DNA of 37,117 nucleotides, taken from the NCBI GenBank assembly GCA_020849625.1, contig JADLFV010000130.1, forward strand, positions 1 through 37,117. The letters are read 5' to 3'. A model generated the notes under the pieces. It made no database searches. It was not told the origin of the DNA and was given only the letters and a program-made list of their open reading frames with translations. This document shows, piece after piece, positions 1-8,754 of this stretch (position 1 is the stretch's first letter; the number at the start of each line of letters is the position of its first letter). A program made the translations under genes and the position numbers. The DNA is from Phycisphaeraceae bacterium (GTDB lineage Bacteria; Planctomycetota; Phycisphaerae; Phycisphaerales; Phycisphaeraceae).

Positions 1-185
1 CCTATCGCAGTCACCAGCGATGTTCATTCACACTTCACGCACTTCCCCCCCAACCCTTCCGGGGGCGGCCCCGCGGCCGCAGAGCGGGCATCTCCTGCGA
101 TCCATCATCACCCACAGATTGGGCGGATGAACCAAAAAAGGCGGCCGTTTGACACTCCTGTTTCCGTTGCCGAAACTTCCCCACC

Positions 186-935
186 ATGGCCATACTCGTT
201 TTTGAACATCATCCCTGTGAGACCACCGCCCGCATCGGCCGGATTTTGCGCGATGACGGGCACCGCCTGGACGTCTATCAGCCGTACGAGGGCCAGGACC
301 TGCCGGCCGACCTGGACGGCGTGGACGGTCTGATCGCCATGGGCGGTCCGCAGAACGTTGATCAGCAGGACAAATATCCCTACCTGGCGCGGGAGATGGA
401 GTTGATCCGCCAGGCTCATCAGAGCAACATCCCGGTGCTGGGCGTCTGCCTGGGGGCGCAGTTGATTGCCGCGGCATTGGGCGGTGAGGTGGCGGCCATG
501 AGTGAGCAGGAGATCGGTTGGCGGCCGGTGACGCTGAACTTCCCGGGCACGACCGATCCGATCCTGGCCGGCGTCCCCTGGCAGGTGGTGCAGTTTCACT
601 GTCACGGCCAGCACGTCGCCAAGCTGCCGCCGGGCTCCACGCCACTGGCTTCCTCGCAGCAGTGCAAGGTGCAGGCGTTCAAGGTGGGGCTGCGCACGTA
701 TGCGTTTCAGTATCACTTCGAATGGTCGCGCTCGGACCTGGAGATGATCTGCGGCCGCCAGCTTGGCCCCGAAGGCGTGGACACCCGGCCGATCCTGGAG
801 CAGGGGCCGACGTACTATCCGCGCTACCGCCAGTTCGGCGATCGCGTGGCCAGCAACCTGAGTCTGCTGCTGTTCCCGCTGGACAAGCGCGTCGATCACC
901 GCAATCGGCCGGTGGAGAATTTCAGGTCAGCGTAA
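186..935 (+). CDS. Class I glutamine amidotransferase-like protein
   Basis: A 249-residue stand-alone glutamine amidotransferase domain of the GMP-synthase/GuaA-like type, which would release ammonia from glutamine. The nucleophile elbow GVCLGAQ puts the catalytic Cys at residue 88, and the downstream motif FQYHFEW supplies His177 and Glu179, so the Cys-His-Glu triad is present. There is no fused synthetase domain, so the acceptor of the ammonia is unknown. Many stand-alone members act on gamma-glutamyl compounds, but that cannot be decided here. No clear ribosome binding site precedes the ATG. The gene converges on pdxJ, with a short inverted tandem repeat filling the gap. The family call is firm; the substrate is open. 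Confidence 0.85.
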   Translation: MAILVFEHHPCETTARIGRILRDDGHRLDVYQPYEGQDLPADLDGVDGLIAMGGPQNVDQQDKYPYLAREMELIRQAHQSNIPVLGVCLGAQLIAAALGGEVAAMSEQEIGWRPVTLNFPGTTDPILAGVPWQVVQFHCHGQHVAKLPPGSTPLASSQQCKVQAFKVGLRTYAFQYHFEWSRSDLEMICGRQLGPEGVDTRPILEQGPTYYPRYRQFGDRVASNLSLLLFPLDKRVDHRNRPVENFRSA

Positions 936-940
936 GGGGG

Positions 941-1022
941 AATGTCTGATGTCTGATTGCTGATGTCAGAGGCAATCACAATCCACTGTCTTTTACATCA
1001 GAGATCAGCCATCAGAGACATC
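941..1022. repeat. Inverted short tandem repeat, unit TGATGTC
   Basis: The left arm (941-967) is a degenerate tandem of TGATGTC/TGATTGC and the right arm (994-1022) is its approximate reverse complement built from ACATCAG/GATCAG units, with about 26 bases between. It fills the gap between two convergent stop codons, starting about 5 bases after one and ending 2 bases before the other. A long imperfect hairpin would form on either strand, which fits a bidirectional 3' end structure (inference). Confidence 0.75.
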
Positions 1023-1023
1023 C

Positions 1024-1767
1024 TCACGCCACCACGTGCAGATACGCTTTGACCGCGTCGCGCATGCCCATCTTCAGGGCGTCGGCGATCAGGGCGTGGC
1101 CGATGCTGACTTCCAGCAGGTCGGGGATGCTGATGAAGCGCGGCAGGTTGTCCAGATTCAGATCATGTCCGGCATTCAAGCCGAGGCCCATTTCACTGGC
1201 CTTGGCGGCCGCGGATTGAAAGCGGCGGAACTCGCGCTCGAGCATTTCGCCGCCGTGGTCGTAGGCCCGGGCGTAGCTTTCGGTGTAAAGCTCGACCCGG
1301 TCGGCGCCGGTGGCAGGCACGCGCTCGATCATGGCGGGGTCGGCGTCCATGAACAGACTCACGCGGATGCCCAGGTCTTTCAACTCGCGGATCAGCGGTT
1401 GCAGCCGGGCAATGACAGCGTCGTCGAGAACGAATCCATGATCGCTGGTGCGCTGCTCGGGCGAGTCGGGCACGAAGGTGGCCTGCGTGGGTCGCGTGCG
1501 GCGGCAGTGGTCGAGGTAGTCACCGATGAAGGGGTTGCCTTCGATATTGAACTCGCGGCCGGCGAACTCATTGAGTAGGTCAGAAATGTCGTCCACGTCG
1601 TCGGGCCGGATGTGCCGCTGATCCGGGCGGGGATGCACGGTCAGGCCGGCAGCCCCGGCCTCCAGGGCGATGCGCGAAAGCTCCAGCAGGTTGGGCAATC
1701 CGATGTCCCGGCTGTTGCGCAGCAGCGCCACGCGGTTGACGTTGACCGACAGCTTGGGGTGCGACAT
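1024..1767 (-). CDS. pdxJ: Pyridoxine 5'-phosphate synthase PdxJ
   Basis: PdxJ condenses 1-deoxy-D-xylulose 5-phosphate with 3-amino-2-oxopropyl phosphate to form pyridoxine 5'-phosphate, the last ring-forming step of the DXP-dependent vitamin B6 route. The 247-residue length fits the family. Visible motifs are the N-terminal LSVNVNRVALLRNSR, HPRPDQRHI at about 45-53 (His45 and Arg47), NIEGNP with Glu76, a NAGHDLNL segment, and the C-terminal EVSIGHALIADAL. The frame is open well upstream, but homology begins at MSHPKLSVN, so that ATG is chosen; a GTG two codons earlier is the alternative. No other B6 gene is nearby. Confidence 0.95.
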   Translation of the reverse strand: MSHPKLSVNVNRVALLRNSRDIGLPNLLELSRIALEAGAAGLTVHPRPDQRHIRPDDVDDISDLLNEFAGREFNIEGNPFIGDYLDHCRRTRPTQATFVPDSPEQRTSDHGFVLDDAVIARLQPLIRELKDLGIRVSLFMDADPAMIERVPATGADRVELYTESYARAYDHGGEMLEREFRRFQSAAAKASEMGLGLNAGHDLNLDNLPRFISIPDLLEVSIGHALIADALKMGMRDAVKAYLHVVA

Positions 1768-1792
1768 GCTCACATGATATCGCGCGCGGGCG

Positions 1793-1853
1793 GCCGCTTG
1801 CGGCTTCGCGAAAACTCCCGGCCCACGGACGGTTCCGCGAAGCGGCAAGCGGC
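1793..1853. repeat. 18-bp inverted repeat (hairpin) upstream of pdxJ
   Basis: Arms 1793-1810 and 1836-1853 are reverse complements with one mismatch, separated by 25 bases. The right arm ends directly at the stop codon of the upstream 94-residue gene, so the hairpin lies between that gene and pdxJ. There is no T-run, so it is not a classical intrinsic terminator. It may stabilise or separate the two transcripts. Confidence 0.7.
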
Positions 1854-2138
1854 TCACAGCCGCCCGGGCAGGTTGCGGTCCACTTCCGGGAAATAGCGGC
1901 GGATCACCGAGCAATCGAAGCGCTTGAGAATGGCGTCGGCGGGCTCGCGCTCCAGCAGGAAAGCGAAGGCCTGTTCGACCACCCTGGACGGGGCTGCCCG
2001 ACCCCGGCACCACAGGTCATAATCGCTGAACCCCAGCGTCACCGCGTATTCGTGCCGCCGACCGGCCTCGAACACCCGCACGGTGTACGACCACTGGTTG
2101 GTTCCTTCGCGTTCCTGGGTGACTTCGATCTCGGGCAT
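1854..2138 (-). CDS. Small conserved-looking hypothetical protein (94 aa)
   Basis: I do not recognise this 94-residue protein. It is soluble, with no signal peptide or membrane segment. It starts MPEIEVTQEREG, continues with alternating beta-type sequence (WSYTVRVFEAGRRHEYAVTL), and ends in a helical part containing Arg/Glu pairs and a single Cys. Its codon use and GC bias resemble the neighbours and no competing frame is better. It is divergent from the ABC permease gene, with 49 bases between the start codons, and reads toward pdxJ. No ribosome binding site is obvious, so it may be leaderless or weakly translated. Confidence 0.65.
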   Translation of the reverse strand: MPEIEVTQEREGTNQWSYTVRVFEAGRRHEYAVTLGFSDYDLWCRGRAAPSRVVEQAFAFLLEREPADAILKRFDCSVIRRYFPEVDRNLPGRL

Positions 2139-2187
2139 GATTTGATTACAATAACGGTCACCTGCCTACGAGAGCAATGTTTCCGTT

Positions 2188-3474
2188 ATGAACTTTCTTC
2201 TGGAAACCCTGCGTCTGGGTCTGAACAACCTGCGCCTGCACAAGCTGCGCTCGTTGCTGACAGCCCTGGGCATCATCATCGGCATCGCGGCGGTGGTGGC
2301 CATCGCAGCCTACGGTGAAGGCGCCAAGGTGGCTGCTTTGCGCGACATCCGCCAACTGGGCGTGCGCAACATCATCCTGCGCTCGGTCAAGCCCGCCGAG
2401 TCGCAGACCGCCCAGGCCACCAGCCGGCTGATCGCCTACGGCCTGCTGCGCAAGGACATCCGCCGCGTCGAATCGACCGTCCCACATCTGGAATACATCG
2501 TGCCGCTGAAAGAGATCGGCGGCCAGGTGTACAACGGTTTCTACACCGCACCGGGCAAGGTCTTCGGCACCGAGCCGGCGTTGATGGAGACGCTGTCGCT
2601 GAACATCCAGCGCGGGCGTTACCTCAGCGACCAGGACATGCTGCGCCATGAGCCGGTGGCGGTGATCGGCGCCTCGGTGGCCGAGCGCTTGTTTCCCCTG
2701 GTCGATCCGCTGGAGAGCACCATTCAAGTTGACGACCAGACCTTCAAGGTGGTGGGCGTGCTTCAGCCGATCGGCCTGGCGGGCGGGGCGGGCTCGGCAT
2801 TGGTGGGGCGCGATCTGAACTTCGACATACACGTGCCCATGAGCGCAGCGGTGGATCGCTTCGGCGACGTCCTCATGCGCCGCTCCAGCGGGTCGTTCGA
2901 GATGACGCAGGTCGAGTTGAGCGAGGTCATCGTCCGCGTCGATGATGAAAAGAGCGTGCAGAATGTGGCTGATCAGATCAAGCGCCTGCTGGAGATCGAG
3001 CACAGCCAGGCCAAGGACGTGACCACCATCGTGCCGCTGGAGTTACTGCGTCAGGCGGAGCGCACGCAACTGATGTTCAACGTGCTGATGATCATCATCG
3101 CGGGCCTGTCGCTGCTGGTCGGCGGCATCGGCATCATGAACATCATGCTGGCCAGCGTGACCGAGCGCACGCGGGAGATCGGCATCCGCCGGGCCCTGGG
3201 CGCCACTCGCCGCCACATCATCGCCCAATTTCTGGTGGAAACCACCGTGCTCAGCGGGCTGGGCGGGGTGATCGGCGTGTGCCTGGGGCTGCTGATGGTG
3301 GCCTGCATTGCCGTGGCCCACCGTTACGTGGCGGCCCTGGAGCAGCCTTACGTGACCAACTGGTCGATCATCGTCAGCTTCTTCGTGGCCACCGCGGTGG
3401 GCATCATCTTCGGGCTTTATCCAGCCATCAAAGCCGCCAACCAGGACCCCATCGTCGCCCTGCGCCACGATTGA
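2188..3474 (+). CDS. MacB/FtsX-type ABC transporter permease
   Basis: A 428-residue permease of the MacB/LolC type. The first membrane segment, at about residues 22-45, follows the cytoplasmic sequence LRLHKLRSLLTALGIIIG. A large extracytoplasmic MacB_PCD-like domain (about 50-285) follows, with the motif PVAVIGASVAERLF, and then an FtsX domain with three segments. That domain carries the characteristic NIMLASVTERTREIGIRRALGATRRHI before the second of its segments. Such proteins couple ATP hydrolysis to mechanical work across the envelope, for example in lipoprotein or peptide export. No ATPase or membrane-fusion partner is adjacent, so both must be encoded elsewhere. A weak promoter (TACAAT at 2147-2152) precedes it. 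Confidence 0.9.
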   Translation: MNFLLETLRLGLNNLRLHKLRSLLTALGIIIGIAAVVAIAAYGEGAKVAALRDIRQLGVRNIILRSVKPAESQTAQATSRLIAYGLLRKDIRRVESTVPHLEYIVPLKEIGGQVYNGFYTAPGKVFGTEPALMETLSLNIQRGRYLSDQDMLRHEPVAVIGASVAERLFPLVDPLESTIQVDDQTFKVVGVLQPIGLAGGAGSALVGRDLNFDIHVPMSAAVDRFGDVLMRRSSGSFEMTQVELSEVIVRVDDEKSVQNVADQIKRLLEIEHSQAKDVTTIVPLELLRQAERTQLMFNVLMIIIAGLSLLVGGIGIMNIMLASVTERTREIGIRRALGATRRHIIAQFLVETTVLSGLGGVIGVCLGLLMVACIAVAHRYVAALEQPYVTNWSIIVSFFVATAVGIIFGLYPAIKAANQDPIVALRHD

Positions 3475-3500
3475 TTCGCACGCGCGTCGCGGCAACCGTA

Positions 3501-4493
3501 TCAGGCCAGGATCGCAGCCTGCTGCTGGGTGATCTGCCACTGCAAAGTTTCGCCGGCGATGTAGCGCTTGAGTTCCTCGACCATGAACCGTCCCATGCGG
3601 CGGCATTCGATGTGATGCGAGCCTGCGATGTGGGGCGTGAGCATGACGTTGGGCAGTTGGTAGAGCGGCGACCCGGGCTCGGGGGGTTCCGGATGCGTCA
3701 CATCCAGCACCGCCTGCAGGTCCGGCCGCCGGCGCAGCACGTCGATCATCTCCTGCTCGCGCACCACGGCCCCACGGGCGGTGTTGATGAACGAAGCGCG
3801 GTGTTTCATCATCTCCAGGTGCCGTCCGCTGATCATGCCGATGGTTTCGGGCAGACGCGGTGCATGCACGGAAACCACGTCGCAGCGGCGGAACAGTTCA
3901 TCCAGGTCCACCAACTGCACGCCCAGCGCCTCAGCCTGCTGCTCGCTCATGAACGGGTCGTAGGCGATCACTTTCAGGTCGAAGGGTTTGAGCAACTGGC
4001 AGACCCGTCGCCCGATCATGCCCAGGGAAATCAGACCCACCGTGCTGCCGTAAGCGCCGGGATAATCCTGTCGCTGCGGGTAGCGGCCGGTGGTATGGGC
4101 CTGCAAGGCATACTGCCAGACGCCCTTGAGACAGGCGAAAATCTGACTGAGGGTGAATTCCGCCACGGGCAGCGCATTGGCGCCCCACGCGGAGCAGACT
4201 TTGATATCACGTTCCCAGAACGCTTCGGTCAGGGCTTTTCTGACGGAACCAGCTCCATAAAGAAACAGCTTCAGGTTGGGCGCGGCATCAAGAAACTGCT
4301 CATCGAGCAGCGGCGGTTCCCAGCCCGACAGCAGCACGTCCATGTCATGCAGGACTTGCGGCTGCGCCCGCGCCACCGCCTGCTCCTGGCGCGGGGCATA
4401 GATGTCGATCAACCGGCCGACCTCCTCCAGTTCAGGCCCGGCCCAGATTTGGTTGAACCCCCTTTCTCCTTCCACAAACAGACCACGCAGCAT
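3501..4493 (-). CDS. D-2-hydroxyacid dehydrogenase family protein
   Basis: A 330-residue NAD(P)-dependent D-2-hydroxyacid dehydrogenase (2-Hacid_dh and 2-Hacid_dh_C domains). The catalytic set is present: Arg240 in INTARGAVV, Glu269 in VTHPEPPEPGSPL, and His288 in LTPHIAG. The nucleotide-binding loop reads GLISLGMIGRR, with Ser156 where the first glycine of GxGxxG normally lies; this is a known kind of variation, but it leaves cofactor preference open. Such enzymes reduce 2-keto acids, and members include phosphoglycerate and glyoxylate/hydroxypyruvate reductases, so the substrate cannot be named. A good ribosome binding site (AGGAG) precedes the ATG. It converges on the ABC permease, 26 bases apart. 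Confidence 0.88.
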   Translation of the reverse strand: MLRGLFVEGERGFNQIWAGPELEEVGRLIDIYAPRQEQAVARAQPQVLHDMDVLLSGWEPPLLDEQFLDAAPNLKLFLYGAGSVRKALTEAFWERDIKVCSAWGANALPVAEFTLSQIFACLKGVWQYALQAHTTGRYPQRQDYPGAYGSTVGLISLGMIGRRVCQLLKPFDLKVIAYDPFMSEQQAEALGVQLVDLDELFRRCDVVSVHAPRLPETIGMISGRHLEMMKHRASFINTARGAVVREQEMIDVLRRRPDLQAVLDVTHPEPPEPGSPLYQLPNVMLTPHIAGSHHIECRRMGRFMVEELKRYIAGETLQWQITQQQAAILA

Positions 4494-4631
4494 ACGGGTA
4501 TCTCCTGAGGGCCGACCATCTTACAGGATTACCCAACGAAATGACCCGGCTGCGCCTTGGGCAATCTCAACCAAAGCCCACGCAATCGCATTCGCGGACA
4601 GCATGAACTGGAGCAGGCTGGGCTTCGGAGC

Positions 4632-5456
4632 TTACGATTGCTGCGTGTTCGGCGAACTGTTGGAATCCAGACCCACCGGCATCTGCGCTTCGGGCGCCGG
4701 CTGCTCGTACCAGGGATTCATCTTCTGGAACGTGCCCGGCGGCTTCTGATAGGGATGATAAACGTACACCCGCTGCCCGGCGAAAAGGTCGTCGCGGCGC
4801 TGATCCGCCCAGGCCATCCAGTCGCGCGGCTCGTTGCCCAGATCCTGGCCCGTCAGCGTGTGCAGACTTTTTCGCGCCGCCAACGCCACAGCGAAGTTGG
4901 CGTCGGTCAATGCTCCGATCAGCGAGTCGAACACCGCCGTGTTGGCATACTGGCCCAGGGCATCGGCCGCGGCCATACGCACGTCATCGTCCTCGTCACC
5001 GGCCAGGGTCCGCCGCAGCGGTTCGATGGCCACCGGATTGTGGATGCGCTGAAGGGCCTTGGCGGCTTCCCAGCGCACGAAGGCGGATGAATCTGCCAGC
5101 AGACCGGCGATGGTCTGGGCATCGCTGACCTCGCCGTGCATCCCCAGGGCCTTGACGCAGGCAGCCCGCACGGAAGGATCGGAGTCGTCCAGCAGCAGGC
5201 GATAGGTGCGCACGTAGGGCGACAATCCGCCAAAGCTGGAGGAAGCCAGCAGGTTGATGGAGTTTCGGCGTTTGTCAGCGTCATAGACGTTGAAGGCGTC
5301 GCGGGCGGCCTCGCTGGGGGTGGGCGGCGAGAAATTATCGATCAGATCACTGAAGAGGGTCGTATCGCGGCCGCCTTCCATGCCGCAGCCGCTGAGCATC
5401 GCCACGCCCGCCGCCGCCAGGACGATCGTTAGAATGGTCAGCCGAGATTGGATCAT
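4632..5456 (-). CDS. HEAT-repeat lipoprotein
   Basis: A 274-residue predicted lipoprotein. The signal peptide (about 1-23) ends in the lipobox LSGC, placing the lipidated Cys at 24. From about residue 85 to 200 there are HEAT-type helical repeats with the spacing DDSDPSVRAACVKALG, ADSSAFVRWEAAKALQ and DEDDDVRMAAADALGQ. The C-terminal part is Pro/Gln-rich and looks disordered. HEAT repeats bind protein partners, so this is probably an envelope scaffold; no enzyme motif is seen. The frame extends 16 codons upstream, but the ATG at 5456 has AAGGAG before it and begins the signal peptide. It is divergent from the membrane protein gene, with a 90-base gap. Confidence 0.8.
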   Translation of the reverse strand: MIQSRLTILTIVLAAAGVAMLSGCGMEGGRDTTLFSDLIDNFSPPTPSEAARDAFNVYDADKRRNSINLLASSSFGGLSPYVRTYRLLLDDSDPSVRAACVKALGMHGEVSDAQTIAGLLADSSAFVRWEAAKALQRIHNPVAIEPLRRTLAGDEDDDVRMAAADALGQYANTAVFDSLIGALTDANFAVALAARKSLHTLTGQDLGNEPRDWMAWADQRRDDLFAGQRVYVYHPYQKPPGTFQKMNPWYEQPAPEAQMPVGLDSNSSPNTQQS

Positions 5457-5546
5457 GGCCAGGCTCCTTGTGCGATGGTGAGTGTATCGCTTTTTATCGG
5501 TCATGGTCGCTTGGCGACTGGACCCAATGTCCTGGTGGAACCGTTC

Positions 5547-6440
5547 ATGTCACGCAAAGCCATGATGGGGCTGCGGACCGTGCGCTTCGACCTGCTGGCG
5601 GCCGCCGTCGGATCGCTGTGGATGATGCTGTGGCTGGCACCCGCGGTGGAGCCGGCCGAGCGGATCAATCCAGCCCTGGTGAAACTGGGGCCGGCCTGGT
5701 CCATGCTGCTGGCGGTGGTGGTGGCGGCAGGTCTGGTGCAGGGACATCTGTGGATGGGTCACGCTCGGCGGGGTGGTCGGCCGGGCATGGCAGCCCTGCT
5801 GGCGGCGGTGGCGGCTGCCATGATGTTCGGACAGGCCGGCGGATTGCTGGCAGCACTGGTCGCCGCCGGCATCGTGATGCACAACGTGGCGGGGCGATTC
5901 CTTCCGGCGGTTGGTATCGTGACCGCGGGATTGATGGTCTCGGCCACCATGGCCATCGTCAATCCGCAACTGGGTTTCGGTCACCCCATCGCCCTGGCCA
6001 TGACCCACGTGATGGGATGCGCAGCTCTGCTGCACGTTTATGAGCGTCGCCGCCCCGCGCTGGGCACCGAGAGCGGCGTGCTGATCGGCATGGGCTGGGC
6101 GTTCTGGATTCTGCTGGGCGTGAGCCTGATCGGCCAGCGGCGGGCGACGATCACCGTCAGCGTCGAGTACGCACTGATGTGGCTTTGGCCGATGTCCGCT
6201 CTGCTGGCGTGGATCGTGCTGGCAGCCTGGATGGTGCGCAGGCGCGTCGCGGCTGCGATACTGCGGCGGGCGGCGACGTTGTGGCTGCTGGTCTATGCGG
6301 CCGGTTGGCTGCTGGGCGCGGGGCAAACCAGCTACGCCCTGGTCATGCTGGGCATCCTGGTGCTGGGGCGCGTGCTGGAAGGCTGGCGCGCGCGACAGGT
6401 GCGCGAAGCGGGCGTGGTGACCGATTACCGCAGCGGTTGA
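5547..6440 (+). CDS. Polytopic membrane protein of unknown function
   Basis: I do not recognise the family. The 297-residue product is very hydrophobic, with about eight or nine membrane segments separated by short loops (roughly 15-35, 55-75, 83-105, 110-130, 140-160, 175-195, 210-235, 245-275). Basic clusters such as HVYERRRPAL and MVRRRVAAAILRR mark cytoplasmic loops. No transporter signature is visible. The frame is open further upstream, but the ATG at 5547 gives a positively charged N-terminus (MSRKAMMGLR), and a GGTGGA stretch lies just before it. Its 3' end overlaps the convergent metal transporter gene by 16 bases. Confidence 0.72.
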   Translation: MSRKAMMGLRTVRFDLLAAAVGSLWMMLWLAPAVEPAERINPALVKLGPAWSMLLAVVVAAGLVQGHLWMGHARRGGRPGMAALLAAVAAAMMFGQAGGLLAALVAAGIVMHNVAGRFLPAVGIVTAGLMVSATMAIVNPQLGFGHPIALAMTHVMGCAALLHVYERRRPALGTESGVLIGMGWAFWILLGVSLIGQRRATITVSVEYALMWLWPMSALLAWIVLAAWMVRRRVAAAILRRAATLWLLVYAAGWLLGAGQTSYALVMLGILVLGRVLEGWRARQVREAGVVTDYRSG

Positions 6441-7420
6441 TCGGGATCAACGTGCGATGGGTTGACTGCTGTGGATGGGACGGCCGATGAATCGGCCTCC
6501 GCCGCACCTGATGACGCGCCGCTTGGATTACTTCCGGGCGTGGGTTCGATGTGAGCGGTGGCGTTGGCCTGGCCCAGTTCGCGCTCGATGCGCCCTTCGA
6601 TGCGCGAGGCCAGTTCGTGGCCGGCCGTGACCGTCATGTTGCCGTCAACCTGAAGGTGCATGTCCACCCAATGGAACGAGCCGCTGTGGCGGTGGCGCAG
6701 TTTGTGGTAGCCCTTGATGGCGCCGCGGCTGACCTCGTCATCAAGGATGGCCCGCAGGCGCTTGTCGTCGGCCGGGTCCTGTCGATCCATCAACCCGTGC
6801 ACCGACTGCCACAGCAAGCGCCAACTGACAAAGAGAATGCACCCAGCCACGATGATGGCGACCACCGGATCGAGCCACATCTTGCCCGTCCAGCGCACCA
6901 GCAGCAGGCCGAGGAACACCGCCCAGGTGGAGATCGAATCGGTCATCAGGTGCTTGCCGTCGGCCGCGAGCGTTGGGCTTTCGTATTGTTTGCCCGCCCG
7001 CATGACGTAGATCGCCAGGGCGGCCGTGGCGACGCCCAGCACCGCCAGGCCGATGACGCCGAAGGTCAGGCGTTGCACTTCATGGCCCCAGATCAGCCGG
7101 CGAATCGCTTCGTAGGCGATGATCACGGCCGCGGTCAGGATCAGCCAGCCTTCCAGGCCCACCGCCAGGAACTCGACCTTGCCGTGGCCATAGGGATGAT
7201 CCCTGTCAGCCGGGCGGTTGGCGTACCAGACGGCATAGCACATCATGCCTGCGGCCGCGATGTTGATGATCGACTCCAGGGCATCACTGAGCACCGCCAC
7301 CGACACCGTCATGGCGAACAGGCCGAACTTCAACAGCGTGATCACAATCCCAGCCGCCAGCGCGCGCAGCGCGACGCGGCGGATTTGCTGGGCATGCGGA
7401 CCGGCCTGCGGATCGGGCAT
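6425..7420 (-). CDS. Cation diffusion facilitator (CDF) metal transporter
   Basis: A 331-residue CDF protein, which exports divalent metal (Zn, Fe, Mn, Co or similar) in exchange for protons at the inner membrane. Family marks are the first transmembrane block with LSDALESIINI, the conserved HPYGHGKVEFLAVGLEG loop, HLMTDSISTWAVFLG in the metal-site helix, and a cytoplasmic C-terminal domain with KGYHKLRHRHSGSFHWVDMHLQV. In YiiP the first site is D-x3-D; here it reads D-x3-S/N, so metal specificity may differ. The C-terminal tail of about 40 residues is Ser/Ala-rich and looks disordered. It converges on the membrane protein gene with a 16-base overlap. Confidence 0.92.
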   Translation of the reverse strand: MPDPQAGPHAQQIRRVALRALAAGIVITLLKFGLFAMTVSVAVLSDALESIINIAAAGMMCYAVWYANRPADRDHPYGHGKVEFLAVGLEGWLILTAAVIIAYEAIRRLIWGHEVQRLTFGVIGLAVLGVATAALAIYVMRAGKQYESPTLAADGKHLMTDSISTWAVFLGLLLVRWTGKMWLDPVVAIIVAGCILFVSWRLLWQSVHGLMDRQDPADDKRLRAILDDEVSRGAIKGYHKLRHRHSGSFHWVDMHLQVDGNMTVTAGHELASRIEGRIERELGQANATAHIEPTPGSNPSGASSGAAEADSSAVPSTAVNPSHVDPDQPLR

Positions 7421-7432
7421 GGGGTGTATTGT

Positions 7433-7507
7433 ATGATGGATGATCGATGATGGAGGAAGTAAAGACTGAAGCGCGGGTATTTTTTCACATCATCGATCAT
7501 CCATCAT
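7433..7507. repeat. Inverted short tandem repeat, unit GATGAT
   Basis: The arms 7433-7452 and 7488-7507 are perfect 20-base reverse complements made of degenerate ATGATGG/ATGATCG units, separated by 35 bases. The element lies beyond the purC terminator and just upstream of the CDF gene start. It is the cleanest member of the inverted-tandem family in this window. Confidence 0.85.
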
Positions 7508-7513
7508 TCAATA

Positions 7514-7545
7514 GAAAAAGCCCACGCGTGGCGCGTCGTGGGCTT
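7514..7545 (-). terminator. Rho-independent terminator of purC
   Basis: Read on the minus strand, a 9-bp stem AAGCCCACG/CGTGGGCTT (7537-7545 and 7518-7526) with a 10-base loop is followed by a run of T. It lies about 50 bases beyond the purC stop codon. Confidence 0.8.
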
Positions 7546-7593
7546 GTGTGTCGATGCGTGATGCATCGAGTGAATCAATGTGATATGCGTATT

Positions 7594-8547
7594 CTAGATA
7601 TCAAGGGCGCGTCCCGTCAATGCCTGATAGGCCTCAAGATACTTTTGTCTGCTGTGATCCACAATCTCGCGCGGCAACGTCGGGCCCGGCGCTTCCTTGT
7701 TCCACGCACCATCATCGACCAGTTGCTGCAGATAGTTGCGAACGTATTGCTTGTCGTAACTGGGCTGATCACGACCTGCGACATATTGGTCAGCAGGCCA
7801 GAAGCGCGAACTATCCGGCGTGAGCAACTCATCGATGAGAATCGGCGTATCTGCATGAGCATCAAGAGGTAAGCCGAACTCGAACTTGGTGTCAGCAAGA
7901 ATGATGCCGCGCTTGGCAGCGTAATCGTGAGCCATGCGGTAAATCGCCAGCGACAGGTCGCGCAACCTGGTCATCAGGCTCTGGCCAACGATCTCGCACG
8001 CCCGCTGGAAGCTGATGTTCTCATCGTGGCCTTCTTCTTCCTTCGTGGCCGGCGTAAAAATCGCCTCAGGAAGTTTTTCGCACTGTTTGAGACCCGCGGG
8101 CAGCTTGATGCCGCAGACCGACTGCGTTTTCTGATATTCCTTCCAGCCCGAGCCGGCCAGATAGCCGCGCACCACGCACTCGATGGGCACCACCTTGCAA
8201 CGACGGCCCACCATCACCCGCCCCGCAAGCTGCTTTTTGTGCGCATCGGTCAGACCCTTGACCTGCCGGGCATCGGTGGCGATCAGGTGATGCGAAAGTT
8301 TGTCACCCAGCTTCTGTTGAACCATGTCAAACCAGAACTTGCTGATCTGGGTGAGGATGACGCCCTTGCCGGGGATGCCGTTGGGCATGACCACGTCAAA
8401 AGCGCTGATGCGATCGGACGCCACGATCAGCAAAACAGCCTTTCCGTCCGTCAGTTCGCCCTGGTAGATATCGCGCACCTTGCCCTGTCGTCGGCCCGGC
8501 AGCGGCAGATCGGTGCGCATCAACGCTTGCGTGATGGTCTGAGTCAT
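7594..8547 (-). CDS. purC: Phosphoribosylaminoimidazole-succinocarboxamide synthase
   Basis: PurC (SAICAR synthase) joins CAIR and aspartate using ATP in de novo purine synthesis. The 317-residue product is of the long type, compared with about 240 residues in E. coli. Recognisable parts are the N-terminal GRRQGKVRDIY, SDRISAFDVVMPNGIPGKG, CVVRGYLAGSGWKEY, and RGIILADTKFEFG followed by LLTPDSSRFWPADQY. The frame runs further upstream, but the ATG at 8547 is preceded by AGAAGGAG and begins family-like sequence. It lies alone among purine genes in this window but next to adk, separated from it by an inverted tandem repeat. Confidence 0.96.
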   Translation of the reverse strand: MTQTITQALMRTDLPLPGRRQGKVRDIYQGELTDGKAVLLIVASDRISAFDVVMPNGIPGKGVILTQISKFWFDMVQQKLGDKLSHHLIATDARQVKGLTDAHKKQLAGRVMVGRRCKVVPIECVVRGYLAGSGWKEYQKTQSVCGIKLPAGLKQCEKLPEAIFTPATKEEEGHDENISFQRACEIVGQSLMTRLRDLSLAIYRMAHDYAAKRGIILADTKFEFGLPLDAHADTPILIDELLTPDSSRFWPADQYVAGRDQPSYDKQYVRNYLQQLVDDGAWNKEAPGPTLPREIVDHSRQKYLEAYQALTGRALDI

Positions 8548-8628
8548 GTCGGCTCCTTCTGGAATCACTTTCCGGTGTCTGGTGTTCCGGGGGTCGCCGA
8601 CAGGATAGGGCGGTAAAGGCGAGACGGC

Positions 8629-8739
8629 AATGACGAAAGACGAATGACGAATCAATGACGAATGCTCAAATGACGAATGACGAAAGTCTCGGATATTTGT
8701 CATTCGGGCATTGTTTCGTCATTCGAATTTTGTCATTCG
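8629..8739. repeat. Inverted short tandem repeat, unit ATGACGAA
   Basis: The left half (8629-8686) contains five copies of ATGACGAA, starting at 8630, 8644, 8655, 8670 and 8677. The right half (8696-8739) contains the reverse complement as TTCGTCAT once and TTGTCATTCG twice. The gap between the halves is about 10 bases. The element ends 15 bases from the adk stop codon and begins about 80 bases upstream of the purC start. Confidence 0.85.
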
Positions 8740-8754
8740 CGACCCCGCCGCGCC

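Noticed and set aside
8629..8739. Possible small CRISPR array
   Set aside because: The units are 8 bases with 3-7 base spacing and the second half is inverted; there are no spacers of 30 or more bases and no cas genes.
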